Shown one piece after another: positions 1 to 8,795 of a DNA stretch of 64,000 nt. The number at the start of each line of letters is the position of its first letter. Position 1 is the first letter of the stretch. Below the pieces are notes generated by a model. That model had not been told where the DNA came from. It saw only the letters and a list, made by a program, of their open reading frames with translations, and did not search any database. The translations under genes and the position numbers were made by a program. The DNA comes from an uncultured Bacteroidales bacterium (GTDB lineage: Bacteria; Bacteroidota; Bacteroidia; Bacteroidales; Muribaculaceae): the NCBI GenBank assembly GCA_902760865.1, contig CACWID010000009.1, positions 1 through 64,000 of the forward strand, written 5' to 3'.

Positions 1-1
1 A

Positions 2-382
2 CTATTGTTCTATACTGATTTTTATAGTTATAAAACCACGGGTAAGGGGTTGAGTGGTTTGTCCTATAAAGCCATTCAGCATGGGCCTGTACCAATGCGT
101 TGGGATCGGATATATAGTTTCTATGACGAAATTCAGCCAGAGATTATCCATTTTGATTCTGGTGTTGAAGGTACGAAACTTACATCTACCCTTTCTCCCG
201 ACCTTGCTGAATTCACCGAAGACGAACTCAATATTTTGGAGACCATTTATCAGCGTTTTAAATCAGAAAACTCAACAAAAATTTCTGAGATTAGCCATAA
301 CGAAGAAGCTTGGCAAACGTATGTTGACAGTGGTCAAATGATCCGCTTTGATATGGCATTTTCACTGAAAGCCATTTTATAA
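2..382 (+). CDS. Panacea (DUF4065/SocA-like) domain protein, 5' end outside window
   Basis: This is the C-terminal part of a small cytosolic protein. The frame is open to the left edge, where codons read Leu-Leu-Phe-Tyr-Thr-Asp, so the true start lies outside the window. The opening 'LLFYTDFYSYKTTGKGLSG' followed by 'YKAIQHGPVP' matches the hallmark of the Panacea/DUF4065 (SocA, GepA) family: a helix ending in D-F-x-x-Y, then a turn and H-G-P-V-P. Panacea domains act mostly as antitoxins that neutralise unrelated toxin partners by binding them. The stop codon lies 11 bases before the ATG of the next gene, so the two are probably co-transcribed, which is the usual layout of such pairs. The family call is fairly secure. 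The antitoxin role is inferred from family and context. Confidence 0.75.
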   Translation, partial: LLFYTDFYSYKTTGKGLSGLSYKAIQHGPVPMRWDRIYSFYDEIQPEIIHFDSGVEGTKLTSTLSPDLAEFTEDELNILETIYQRFKSENSTKISEISHNEEAWQTYVDSGQMIRFDMAFSLKAIL

Positions 383-393
383 CTATATGAGAA

Positions 394-804
394 ATGACAA
401 ATATCAGGTTTAATAGCAATAGCGATGTAATACGTTTCCTTGTTGAACACAATTTGGACCAACAGAAAGTGATAGCAGAAGCTTTTTTAGACGCAATTTC
501 TAAATTCGGAGATGAGAATGCTAAAGACGTTGCTGAATTTGTAAAAGTCTCTAGCCAGTCTTCTGAAATACTCTCACTATTAGATTTCGCCCTTGCTTCT
601 ATCTGCCATAGGCCATTTCCGATAAGAGAAACCACGTATGATCGTGGATTAGATGGTATTCGTGATATTAATCAACGCTTTATTGATAAAAAGGTGAAGA
701 CACAAGTGGAGAAAAATGGTGCTGAAGTCTGTAACTGGTTACATTGGTTTTGGCTTCGGTTCCCGACCAAACAAGAACTCATTAAGATGAATCTGCTTTA
801 CTAA
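394..804 (+). CDS. hypothetical protein, possible partner of the Panacea protein
   Basis: A 136-residue soluble protein that I do not recognise. It has no signal peptide or membrane segment. The first 60 residues look helical, with many acidic residues. The C-terminal third is Trp-rich ('NWLHWFWLRFP') and ends in a basic/hydrophobic segment. The stop of the Panacea gene is only 11 bases upstream, so the two form a tight cassette. Because Panacea antitoxins pair with very diverse toxins, this gene is a natural toxin candidate, but nothing in its sequence proves toxicity. It could also be an independent small gene. Its codon use is AT-rich compared with the GC-rich genes that follow, in keeping with an acquired cassette. 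Confidence 0.6.
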   Translation: MTNIRFNSNSDVIRFLVEHNLDQQKVIAEAFLDAISKFGDENAKDVAEFVKVSSQSSEILSLLDFALASICHRPFPIRETTYDRGLDGIRDINQRFIDKKVKTQVEKNGAEVCNWLHWFWLRFPTKQELIKMNLLY

Positions 805-871
805 ACAACCAATATGTATTTCAGTTGTCAAATACTATTTGACAACTGAAAGCGTGTTAATTAATTGTCTC

Positions 872-2359
872 TCAATGCAAATATCGCATCTGCTCTTGCA
901 GGTGGTAAAAAACTACAGGCTGGTGCCCTGGTAGGTGGGGCGGTCGAGGTTGCGGTAGGCGATGGCTTCCATGATGTGGTGGTCGAAGTTTTTCCAGGCC
1001 GGCGGCGTTAGGCTCGGCGTATTTGTGCAGCAGGGACGGGGTCATCTGGGCGTTGCAGTGGATGCCGGGTTCGTCCTTGAAGCGGCGTTCCTGCAGCATT
1101 CTGGCGGCGATGACGCGCTGGCGGATGGCGGCGCTGGGTTCGCCTGGGGCTTTGGATGACATCTGGTCAAAATCGACGGGTTGGACCTCGATCTGCAGGT
1201 CGATGCGGTCCAATAGCGGGCCCGAAATCTTGCTCATGTAGTGCGTGCGCTGATACTCGTTGCAGACGCACTTTTTCTTGGGATGCCCATAGTACCCGCA
1301 CGGGCACGGATTCATGCTCGCCACGAGCATAAACGACGCGGGATACTCGGTCGAGTACTTCGCCCTCGAAATCGAAATAATCCTGTCCTCCAACGGCTGC
1401 CGCATCACTTCCAGCACGTTTCTCGAAAATTCTGGCAGCTCGTCAAGAAAGAGCACCCCATTGTGCGCGAGGCTGATTTCGCCGGGCATGGGGTAGGAGC
1501 CGCCGCCGACGAGGGCGACTGGCGAGATGGTGTGGTGTGGGCTGCGGAAGGGGCGCACGGTCATCAGCGTCGTGCCCTGCGGCAGTTTGCCCGCCACGCT
1601 GTGTATCTTGGTGGTCTCGAGGGCCTCGCTGAGTGTGAGCGGCGGCATGATGGACGGCAGTCGCTTAGCCATCATCGATTTGCCCGAGCCGGGGCTGCCC
1701 ACCAGCAGGATGTTGTGCCCGCCGGCACAGGCGACCTCAAAGGCGCGCTTGACGTTCTCCTGTCCCTTGACGTCGGCAAAGTCGTATGGGAACACGCCCT
1801 GTGCCCTTGCGAACTCGGCGCGCGTGTCCACCACGGTGGGCTCGATGTCGATGTCGCCGTTGAGGAACTGTATCACCTCGACGAGGTTGTCCGCGGCGAT
1901 GATGTCAAGGTTGTTGACCACTGCCGACTCGAGTGCGTTGGCGCGCGGAACGACGAATCCGTCCAGCTGCAGCTGCCTGGCCAGTATGGCCATGGGCAAC
2001 GCCCCCTTGATGGGCCGTAGCGTGCCGTCGAGCGACAGTTCCCCCATGAGCATGTAGCGCCCCAGCCTGTCGGGGACAATCTTCTCGTCGCCCGCCAGTA
2101 TGCCGACGGCCAGCGGCAGGTCATAGGCCGACCCCTCCTTCTTGATGTCGGCGGGCGTCATGTTGATCATCACCTTCTTGCCCGGGAATTCGATACCCGT
2201 CTGCTGGATGGCACATCTCACCCTCTCGGCACTTTCCTTGACGGCAGTGTCCGGGAGCCCGATAATCATGAATCCTGATCCCCAATCGACGGTCACCTCG
2301 ACCTCGACCTTGATGGCATCAATGCCCTGCACGGCGGCAGCAATCGTTCTGGCTAACAT
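872..2359 (-). pseudogene. YifB/ComM family Mg-chelatase-like AAA+ ATPase, damaged C-terminus
   Basis: ComM/YifB proteins are AAA+ helicase-like ATPases that promote branch migration during recombination. The start is taken at the Met of 'MLARTIAAAVQGIDA', the family's usual N-terminus; an in-frame ATG 20 codons upstream gives a non-homologous extension. The N-terminal ChlI domain, Walker A 'VGSPGSGKSMMAKRLP', Walker B 'GVLFLDELPEFSR' and the Cys-rich 'NPCPCGYYGHPKKKCVC' are intact. Near residue 458 the family sequence breaks off after 'NAAGLEKL'. The expected C-terminal end 'HHIMEAIAYRNLDR' appears in another minus-strand frame from about 985 down to a TAG at 913-915. Roughly 30 residues between these points are missing. 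An out-of-frame deletion thus removed part of the C-terminal helical domain and left a foreign tail up to 872. An assembly error is the alternative. Confidence 0.75.
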
Positions 2360-2437
2360 ATCCTCTGAATGATGCAATTCTGTTTTGTGGCAAAGATATG
2401 AAAATTCTCTCTGCCCCACAAATCCGCCGCCAGATAA

Positions 2438-2488
2438 AATGCCACCCCGCCCATGCCGATCGGGTTGACGGCGGGGTGGGGTGGCATT
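2438..2488 (-). terminator. hairpin terminator after the GIN-domain gene
   Basis: An 11-bp perfect inverted repeat (2438-2448 with 2478-2488) with further GC pairing inside lies 20 bases past the stop of the minus-strand DUF2807 gene. The minus-strand sequence after it is only weakly T-rich, so efficiency is uncertain. Confidence 0.5.
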
Positions 2489-2507
2489 GAGTCGTTTCAG
2501 GACCTCC

Positions 2508-3284
2508 TTACTCCAGTGGCAAGATGTTCACCTTGCCGCTGCCGGCGATGTCCTTGGTGTGGTGCTTGACCGTGCCCTTGAGGTTCACGTCGCCGCTGCC
2601 GGCGATGTCGACATTGACGTTCTCGGCATTGATGTTGTCGCAGTTCACGTCGCCGCTGCCGGCAATATCGATGTCAAACTTGTTGCACGTCATGGCGCCC
2701 AGTCTGATGTCGCCCGATCCGGCGATGTCGGCCTTGACGTCGGTGGCGCCCAAGTTACCGATCTCGATGTTGCCCGATCCGGCAATCTCCATGTTGCTGG
2801 TGCGGCAGTTCACAGCCACCAGCAGCACCTTGCCGCTGCCGGCGATGTCCATGGTCAGGTCATGCTCGACACTGATGGGCTGGCTGGCGGTGAAGATGCC
2901 CGAACCGGCCAGGTCAATCAACTTGATGTCGGGCGAGGTGACATAGACCTTGACATTGCTCAGCACCACATCGGGCGAGAGCTTCTTGACGGCCTTGCGG
3001 ATGCGCAGCTCGCCGTCCTTGACATAGACGGTCATTTCCTTGAGGGCCTGCTCGCTGGCGTCGATGCGCACGCTGTAGTTGTCACCCTGGGCATAGATGA
3101 CCTTGAAGGCATTGGCCACCGACACCTGGTCAAACGGCTGCATGTGCGTGTCAACACCGGCATTGGGCACGAGGGTCGGTGTGGTGTCATAGTCACCGCT
3201 GTTGTTGTTGAGGTTCACACTCAGGCATGACGTCATCGTCACGGCCATCATAACCACTAGGGTCAAAAAAATACTCCTTTTCAT
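2508..3284 (-). CDS. GIN-domain (DUF2807) lipoprotein, adhesin head-like
   Basis: A predicted lipoprotein of 258 residues. The start is set at the Met of 'MKRSIFLTLVVMMAVTMTSC', because this gives a proper lipoprotein signal with a lipobox Cys; an ATG 17 codons upstream would put a charged stretch before it. The rest is a DUF2807 'putative auto-transporter adhesin head GIN' domain. It shows about nine regularly spaced 'AGSGxI/V' turns ('DIAGSGDV', 'EIAGSGNI', 'DLAGSGIF'), as expected for a right-handed beta-helix with a Gly-Ser-Gly corner on each coil. The family is common in Bacteroidetes and faces the periplasm or cell surface. Its biochemical role is not known. It stands alone between a damaged yifB and mscL. 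Confidence 0.85.
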   Translation of the reverse strand: MKRSIFLTLVVMMAVTMTSCLSVNLNNNSGDYDTTPTLVPNAGVDTHMQPFDQVSVANAFKVIYAQGDNYSVRIDASEQALKEMTVYVKDGELRIRKAVKKLSPDVVLSNVKVYVTSPDIKLIDLAGSGIFTASQPISVEHDLTMDIAGSGKVLLVAVNCRTSNMEIAGSGNIEIGNLGATDVKADIAGSGDIRLGAMTCNKFDIDIAGSGDVNCDNINAENVNVDIAGSGDVNLKGTVKHHTKDIAGSGKVNILPLE

Positions 3285-3384
3285 TTTTCTCTTTATTTTA
3301 TGTTCTGATTTGTTCGTTACAATGGTTAGACGCACGAGGGGGGCAAAAAGTTTCAGTTTTCGGCGAAAAAATGAAAAAAAAGTG

Positions 3385-3429
3385 CAAAAAACACGCCCGC
3401 GGCTCCTCTTGTGGGCTTTGCGGGCGTGT
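3385..3429 (-). terminator. rho-independent terminator of mscL
   Basis: A perfect 10-bp GC-rich inverted repeat (3391-3400 with 3420-3429) is followed on the minus strand by a run of T (A-run at 3385-3390). It lies about 50 bases past the mscL stop. Confidence 0.75.
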
Positions 3430-3480
3430 CTGTTGGGTCATGTCACACTGTGGTCAAGACCACAGCGAGAGCAGCGGGGT

Positions 3481-3978
3481 TTACTTCTTCTCCTTGAGCA
3501 GGTCGCGGATTTCGCCGAGCAGCTCTTCCTGGGTGGGACCAGCGGGAGCCTCGGGCTCTTCCTTCTTGGGCATGAGCTTGTTCATGGCCTTGATCATCAA
3601 GAAGATACAGAAGGCGATAATCAGGAAGTCGATAATGTTCTGCAGGAACAGACCGTACTTGATAACGGCGCCAGTGGCCTCGCCAGCGATACCTGCAGCT
3701 GCAGCTGCATTGTTAGCGGCATCGGCCACAGCCTCGACGGCACCATCGGCGCCAACAGTGCTTGCGGCATCCTCAACAAGCTTGCTAACGGGTTTGATCT
3801 TGTACTCCAGGCTGGATAAGTCAACGTTGCCGGTGAGCAGGCCGATAAAAGGCATCAGCACGTCATCAACAAGCGAAGTGACAATCTTGCCGAAAGCACC
3901 ACCGATGATAACACCGACAGCCATGTCCATCACGTTGCCACGCATCGCAAACTCCTTAAATTCTTTAATAAAACCCAT
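3481..3978 (-). CDS. mscL: large-conductance mechanosensitive channel MscL
   Basis: MscL is a homopentameric inner-membrane channel that opens under membrane tension and releases solutes during osmotic downshock. The N-terminus '[33 protein letters not shown]' pattern is classical: an amphipathic S1 helix, the RGN turn, then TM1 with its Gly-rich pore constriction. TM2 is seen near residues 109-130 ('[24 protein letters not shown]'), followed by a charged C-terminal helix ending in Lys. At 165 residues it is longer than the usual ~136. The extra length is an Ala-rich periplasmic loop (about residues 60-105), also seen in other Bacteroidetes homologues. The gene is monocistronic with its own terminator. 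The call is secure. Confidence 0.97.
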   Translation of the reverse strand: MGFIKEFKEFAMRGNVMDMAVGVIIGGAFGKIVTSLVDDVLMPFIGLLTGNVDLSSLEYKIKPVSKLVEDAASTVGADGAVEAVADAANNAAAAAGIAGEATGAVIKYGLFLQNIIDFLIIAFCIFLMIKAMNKLMPKKEEPEAPAGPTQEELLGEIRDLLKEKK

Positions 3979-4093
3979 AATTTCTCAACTTTTTAAAATT
4001 AATATTATGAAAACGAATTTATTAAACATTCTTAAATGAGTCAATATTATAGCTTTTTGCCACTCGAACTCAATGTCGTATCAATATTTTTGT

Positions 4094-4119
4094 TAATTTT
4101 GCAGCCGCAAGGCGGCTGC
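4094..4119 (+). promoter_or_regulatory. probable gapA promoter -7 box with start-proximal hairpin
   Basis: TAATTTTG at 4094-4101 fits the Bacteroidetes -7 consensus TAnnTTTG, but no TTG sits 19-21 bases upstream. Immediately after it is a perfect 8-bp hairpin with a 3-base loop (4101-4108 with 4112-4119), which would fall at the transcript start. The 5' leader would be about 100 nt, AT-rich. Confidence 0.4.
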
Positions 4120-4202
4120 TTCTGTGGCTAACGCCATTGCAAAGATAGTAAAAAATTCAAACTAAAGTTATATATCTATTTTATTTATTAAAAAATCATT
4201 AA

Positions 4203-5243
<1,041 letters not shown>

Positions 5244-5271
5244 TCTGCCAGCTCTGTTGAACCCGAACACT

Positions 5272-5306
5272 CCCCTTAGGGCAACCCGCCCTGAGGGGAT
5301 TTTTTT
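5272..5306 (+). terminator. rho-independent terminator of gapA
   Basis: An 11-bp stem (5272-5282 with 5288-5298, one G-T pair), a 5-base loop and seven T residues at 5300-5306, 28 bases after the gapA stop. Confidence 0.93.
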
Positions 5307-5326
5307 CAAAAAAAACAATAAAATAT

Positions 5327-5358
5327 TTGGATTGTTGCCCGACTATGGTGTAACTTTG
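5327..5358 (+). promoter_or_regulatory. promoter of rubredoxin-rubrerythrin unit
   Basis: TTG (5327-5329), 21 bases, then TAACTTTG (5351-5358) matches the Bacteroidetes primary sigma consensus. It lies 47 bases before the rubredoxin ATG. Confidence 0.65.
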
Positions 5359-5405
5359 TAAGCAATAAATCGTTTTTTATTAACCATCTAAAACAATTCA
5401 CGACA

Positions 5406-5519
5406 ATGAAGAAATGGAAATGCGTAGTGTGCGGTTACATCCATGAGGGTGACACACCGCCCGAAGAGTGCCCCCTGTGCGGCGTAGGCCCCGAGGACTT
5501 TGAGGAAGTGACCGAGTAA
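5406..5519 (+). CDS. minimal rubredoxin-like protein, 37 residues
   Basis: A very short gene: ATG at 5406, TAA at 5517-5519. The product is a single rubredoxin knuckle pair. 'CVVCGY' and 'CPLCG' supply the four Cys ligands for one iron, and '[12 protein letters not shown]' is the typical second loop. At 37 residues it is shorter than classical rubredoxins (about 52), resembling only the metal-binding domain found in rubrerythrins. It probably carries electrons to the diiron peroxidase encoded 99 bases downstream, whose own N-terminal domain is nearly the same sequence ('[20 protein letters not shown]'). The close match suggests domain duplication. Both genes likely share the promoter at 5327. 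Function as an electron carrier is inferred. Confidence 0.88.
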   Translation: MKKWKCVVCGYIHEGDTPPEECPLCGVGPEDFEEVTE

Positions 5520-5618
5520 GCTCTAGACCATAGGACACTCAGAGAACTCAAAAACATCATCATCTATCAACCGATAACTAACAACTTAAAACTATCAACT
5601 AACAACTAAATCATCATT

Positions 5619-6170
5619 ATGGCTAAGAAATGGATCTGCACCGTGTGCGGTTATGTGCATGAAGGTGACACCCCACCCGAGAAATGTCCGCAGTGTAAAC
5701 AACCCGCCGAGAAGTTCAAGGAACTCAAGGAAGACGAGGAAGTAACCTATGCCGCCGAGCACGTCATCGGCGTCGCCAAGGGCGTTGACCCCGAAATCCT
5801 CGCCGGACTCAAGGCACACTTCGATGGCGAATGCTCCGAGGTCGGCATGTACCTCGCCATGTCGCGTCAGGCCGACCGTGAGGGCTATCCCGAGGTAGCT
5901 GAGGCCTTCAAGCGCTACGCCTTTGAAGAGGCCGAGCACGCCGCCAAGTTCGCCGAGCTCCTGGGTGAGGTCGTTTGGGACACCAAGACCAACCTCGAGA
6001 AACGTATGGCCGCCGAGGCAGGCGCATGTGAGGACAAGTTCCGCATCGCCAAGCTCGCCAAGGCCCAGAACCTTGACGCCATCCACGATACCGTTCACGA
6101 GATGGCCCGCGACGAGGCCCGCCACGGCCAGGGCTTCACCGGCCTGTACAACCGCTTCTTCAAGAAGTAA
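5619..6170 (+). CDS. rubrerythrin family protein with N-terminal rubredoxin domain
   Basis: A 183-residue cytosolic non-heme iron protein, probably an NADH-linked peroxidase that removes hydrogen peroxide in an anaerobe. Residues 5-30 form a rubredoxin domain (C-x2-C ... C-x2-C). From about residue 50 a ferritin-like four-helix domain follows. Its diiron ligands are seen in '[12 protein letters not shown]', 'EEAEHAAKF', '[10 protein letters not shown]' and '[14 protein letters not shown]'. The domain order is the reverse of classical rubrerythrin, as in the clostridial reverse rubrerythrins. A classical-order rubrerythrin is encoded at 32560, so the genome has both. It is preceded by a mini-rubredoxin and followed by a strong terminator. 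The exact electron donor is not visible. Confidence 0.92.
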   Translation: MAKKWICTVCGYVHEGDTPPEKCPQCKQPAEKFKELKEDEEVTYAAEHVIGVAKGVDPEILAGLKAHFDGECSEVGMYLAMSRQADREGYPEVAEAFKRYAFEEAEHAAKFAELLGEVVWDTKTNLEKRMAAEAGACEDKFRIAKLAKAQNLDAIHDTVHEMARDEARHGQGFTGLYNRFFKK

Positions 6171-6197
6171 GCACAGCCGCAATACTTGACCGAATAA

Positions 6198-6239
6198 ACG
6201 GTCGCCAGATGAGGACGTCCCTCGCTGGCGACCGTTTTT
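6198..6239 (+). terminator. rho-independent terminator after the rubrerythrin-like gene
   Basis: A perfect 11-bp stem (6198-6208 with 6224-6234) followed by a T run to 6239, 28 bases past the stop. Confidence 0.93.
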
Positions 6240-6650
6240 CTTGTTGTTAACCATTCGTGTCCAGGGAAGCATCGAAGATGTTAGCGGTTCGAAGAACCGA
6301 TTTCAATGAGAAAGACCATGCAAGAACCTCGTAGAGGTTCGCAGCTTGGTCCATTAGCTGAACATTGCAAGTGCCTCGAAGAGGAACTTTGTGATTGACA
6401 AGCTTTTGGCGGATGTAGAAGTTCGTCTACGACGCACTTTCCACTTGATATGGCTACCACCAAGCTGCGCTCATCTTCGATGAGCTTGCATGGTGTTTTC
6501 CATAAAAGTCGAGTCTTCAACCCGACCTGCCTCTACGAGGCAAATGCCAAGCCCATAATACTCTTTACCGCTCGATTCCCGGCGGGAGTACAACCCTATA
6601 ATGAGATACAGTAAGCGCCGGCAGTCATTGTGACTGTCGGCGCTCAAACC
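6240..6650. other. non-coding left flank of the integrative element
   Basis: No convincing gene. The stretch contains several short palindromes of related sequence (CCTCGTAGAGG near 6331, CCTCGAAGAGG near 6376, CCTCTACGAGG near 6529), an inverted tRNA-Arg-like segment at 6572-6594 and a 14-bp hairpin (6614-6627 with 6631-6644, one G-T pair). Read on the minus strand, the hairpin lies just beyond the left att repeat, where the terminator of the tRNA-Arg gene would have been before insertion. Confidence 0.5.
6572..6594 (+). repeat. tRNA-Arg 3'-end-like segment in inverted orientation
   Basis: 22 of 23 bases match the T-arm/acceptor end of tRNA-Arg and its first downstream bases (12855-12877), but on the opposite strand to the tRNA gene. 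It could be a remnant of an earlier integration or a secondary integrase core site. Recombination with the tRNA would invert the intervening DNA, not excise it. Confidence 0.6.
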
Positions 6651-6665
6651 GTACCCCCGCTGGGA
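6651..6665. repeat. candidate left attachment site (attL)
   Basis: 15 bases matching the tRNA-Arg 3' end at 12858-12872 in direct orientation (14 of 15 identical). It lies about 200 bases before the integrase start, as expected for the integrase-side attachment site. The match is short and has one mismatch, so the exact crossover is not defined. Confidence 0.6.
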
Positions 6666-6805
6666 GTAACCGATTTTGTGTCCTATTCAGTTTGTTTTGT
6701 TTTTATCTACTGAAACACAGTCTATTAAACTAAATTCAAGTTAAAATAGAATAAAGCAACATCAAATAAAATCAAAAAAATGTTTCTCGTTTGTGAAACT
6801 TTTTG

Positions 6806-6813
6806 TACCTTTG
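6806..6813 (+). promoter_or_regulatory. -7 box of the integrase promoter
   Basis: TACCTTTG matches the Bacteroidetes -7 consensus and lies 35 bases before the integrase ATG. No TTG is found at the ideal distance. A 14-base sequence just upstream (6790-6803) recurs at 12778-12791 near the other end of the element. Confidence 0.45.
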
Positions 6814-6848
6814 TGGTGTAATAAACAACATCAATAAATCCTACTATT

Positions 6849-8129
6849 ATGGCAACAATCACTTACATTATCGGAAAGCGCGGCGGGGATCGTCCCGAAG
6901 TGACACTCAAGCTGACTATCAGCAACGCAAAGAAAGTGCAAAGCAAGGTACGTGGCATTCCTGTCGTACGTGCCTACTGGGACGATGATAAAGGAGAAAT
7001 GAAGACCACAAGCAAGTTTATTTCTCCAAAGGACAAGATGGATATGGAACTCACTAATAAGAAGCTGAGAGACCTGCGTGGCGAGATTATTCTCAAAGCA
7101 GCCGGAACCATCGAAGAAGAGATTACAAAGGAGTGGTTAAAGAAAGAGATAGATATGTTTCTCTATCCTGAGAAGTATGCGCCAAAGGTGGAGAAGCCAA
7201 AGACGCTCATGGAAGCCGTTAAAGCCTACATTGAAGCCGCTGAGGTTAGGAATATAGCCAAGCGCACTAGGTTTCAGTATGGGCAATTAAACACCCAGTT
7301 GTGCGAGTTCCTGAATGGCAAGGACAAAGAAACAAACGAGTTAGACAGGACATTCTATTATGAGTTTGTGAATTTCCTTTACAATAAAGGTTACAAGCGA
7401 AATACTGTAGGTTACTTTATTAAGAATCTAAAAGCCGTACTCAACTCTTTACCCTTTACCCAGCGCGCATCATGTGAACTGCTTCACGATAAGGAATGCA
7501 AGAAAGAAAAAGAAGATGTTGCCAACATCTACTTGACCGAAGACGAACTCTCAAAGATAGCTAACTTGGAGTTATCAGGACATCTTGATAAGGCGAGGGA
7601 TCAGTTTCTCCTATTGTGTTGGACTGGTTGTCGATATAGCGACTTGAACAAACTGAACAAGGATAATATCGTTACCAGGAACGGCAGGGAATATTTCAAG
7701 ATTGAACAGCAGAAGACACAAGCCACACCGACCATCCCGGTCTTTCCTGTCGTGCGTTCCATCCTGGAGAAATACAACTACATCGTACCTAAGCCCATGA
7801 GCGACCAGAAGCTAAACGAATATATCAAGGAAGTGGCAAAACTGGCTGGGCTTGATGGAGAAGTCAAGATTGCCCACACCGAGAAAAAGAACGGTAAAGT
7901 TCAACGAGTAGTGAGAAGATATAAGCAGTGGGAGTGCGTTAAAGTCCACACTGCAAGAAGAAGTTTTGCAACAAATATGTATCTGCGGAATTTCCCCACT
8001 CTTATGATTATGAGGATAACAGGACATTCAACCGAAAGGGCATTCTTAAGCTATATCAAAGTGACCGAGGACGAGAATGCCGAGCGCATGATGAAGCAGT
8101 TTGAAGAAATGGAGAAGCGAGTTAATTAA
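6849..8129 (+). CDS. tyrosine-type site-specific integrase
   Basis: A 426-residue phage-type integrase that would catalyse strand exchange between the element's att site and tRNA-Arg. The N-terminal ~95 residues are the arm-binding domain usual in Bacteroidetes integrases. Residues ~115-210 form the SAM-like core-binding domain ('RTRFQYGQLNTQLCEFLNG'). The catalytic domain follows. The first Arg is in 'LLCWTGCRYSDLNKLNKDN', the HxxR box in 'VHTARRSFATNMYL', and the last box is 'MIMRITGHSTERAFLSYIKV' with the His and the nucleophilic Tyr. All catalytic residues appear present, so the enzyme could be active. The gene sits next to the left att repeat and reads inward. Confidence 0.95.
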   Translation: MATITYIIGKRGGDRPEVTLKLTISNAKKVQSKVRGIPVVRAYWDDDKGEMKTTSKFISPKDKMDMELTNKKLRDLRGEIILKAAGTIEEEITKEWLKKEIDMFLYPEKYAPKVEKPKTLMEAVKAYIEAAEVRNIAKRTRFQYGQLNTQLCEFLNGKDKETNELDRTFYYEFVNFLYNKGYKRNTVGYFIKNLKAVLNSLPFTQRASCELLHDKECKKEKEDVANIYLTEDELSKIANLELSGHLDKARDQFLLLCWTGCRYSDLNKLNKDNIVTRNGREYFKIEQQKTQATPTIPVFPVVRSILEKYNYIVPKPMSDQKLNEYIKEVAKLAGLDGEVKIAHTEKKNGKVQRVVRRYKQWECVKVHTARRSFATNMYLRNFPTLMIMRITGHSTERAFLSYIKVTEDENAERMMKQFEEMEKRVN

Positions 8130-8160
8130 CATTGATACGAACAACTAATTTCAAAACATT

Positions 8161-8487
8161 ATGGAAGCAAAAACGAACTTATCCGCACAAGCGGAAATGA
8201 TTACAGGTCGACTAATGAGCGACAAGAGGTTTGCCGACAAAGTTGCCACAACAGCGAGAACTAAACACGATGGTACATTTGCCATCAACAGCGACAAGGA
8301 GTTTTATCAGCTTCAGATGATGCTGTGTGACGCATTTAACGCGCTAACTGGCTACAGCCTGGGCAAGCCAATCAGCGAGGAAGAAACCGAGATTATTGCC
8401 CAGTGCTTAATGGAACTGCATCGGCTGTCTAATCACGAGTGGCTGCGCATGAGCGGTTGTTTCTCTCGCAAGCCACTCGCGAACTGA
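8161..8487 (+). CDS. hypothetical protein downstream of integrase
   Basis: A 108-residue soluble protein that I cannot assign. It starts 31 bases after the integrase stop, in the same direction, so the two are probably co-transcribed. It has no signal peptide or membrane segment. The body is predicted helical with a charged start ('MEAKTNLSAQAEMITGRLM') and a mid-section 'FYQLQMMLCDAFNALTGYSLG'. The context suggests an accessory or regulatory role in element mobility. That is inference only. It ends before a hairpin that separates it from a converging small gene. Confidence 0.6.
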   Translation: MEAKTNLSAQAEMITGRLMSDKRFADKVATTARTKHDGTFAINSDKEFYQLQMMLCDAFNALTGYSLGKPISEEETEIIAQCLMELHRLSNHEWLRMSGCFSRKPLAN

Positions 8488-8524
8488 CAAGTACGATAAT
8501 TCCACCAATCAGGACTAGACAAAC

Positions 8525-8555
8525 AAAGGGGGCTACCATTTCGGTAACTCCCTTT
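8525..8555 (-). terminator. hairpin between converging element genes
   Basis: Imperfect stem 8525-8537 with 8543-8555. On the minus strand it is followed by a T-rich stretch, so it may end transcription of the minus-strand unit. Confidence 0.5.
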
Positions 8556-8559
8556 GCCA

Positions 8560-8775
8560 TTAACATGAAACAAAAACCTCAGTGCCTTTCACTTGTACTA
8601 GATTCAGCCGTTTTAGCCTTGCGAGTAGTTTATCGGCTGCTTTTGCGTATGTTGCGAAATAGCCACATAAGCAGGTAGTTAGCACCGTTGCGGCTACTGG
8701 CTTGCATCCATGAAAACCAGTGTACCACTTGCAAAACGTCATCAAATCCTCGTCGGTAATTTCTTCGATGTTCAT
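8560..8775 (-). CDS. small hypothetical protein of the element
   Basis: A 71-residue protein: acidic N-terminus ('MNIEEITDEDL'), a central Ala/Thr-rich helix ('AATVLTTCLCGYFATYAKAADKLL') and a basic end 'ARLKRLNLVQVKGTEVFVSC' that resembles the last helix and wing of a small winged-helix fold. It is the last minus-strand gene of the element, separated from the replication-type gene by the iteron-like spacer. I do not recognise the family. A DNA-binding role is possible but unproven, and it could be non-coding given its small size. Confidence 0.45.
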   Translation of the reverse strand: MNIEEITDEDLMTFCKWYTGFHGCKPVAATVLTTCLCGYFATYAKAADKLLARLKRLNLVQVKGTEVFVSC

Positions 8776-8795
8776 TTTATATAGTGTTGTTGTTA

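Noticed and set aside
6281..6520. A 79-codon minus-strand frame in the left flank of the element
   Set aside because: No family resemblance; it crosses several palindromes and lies in repeat-like sequence.
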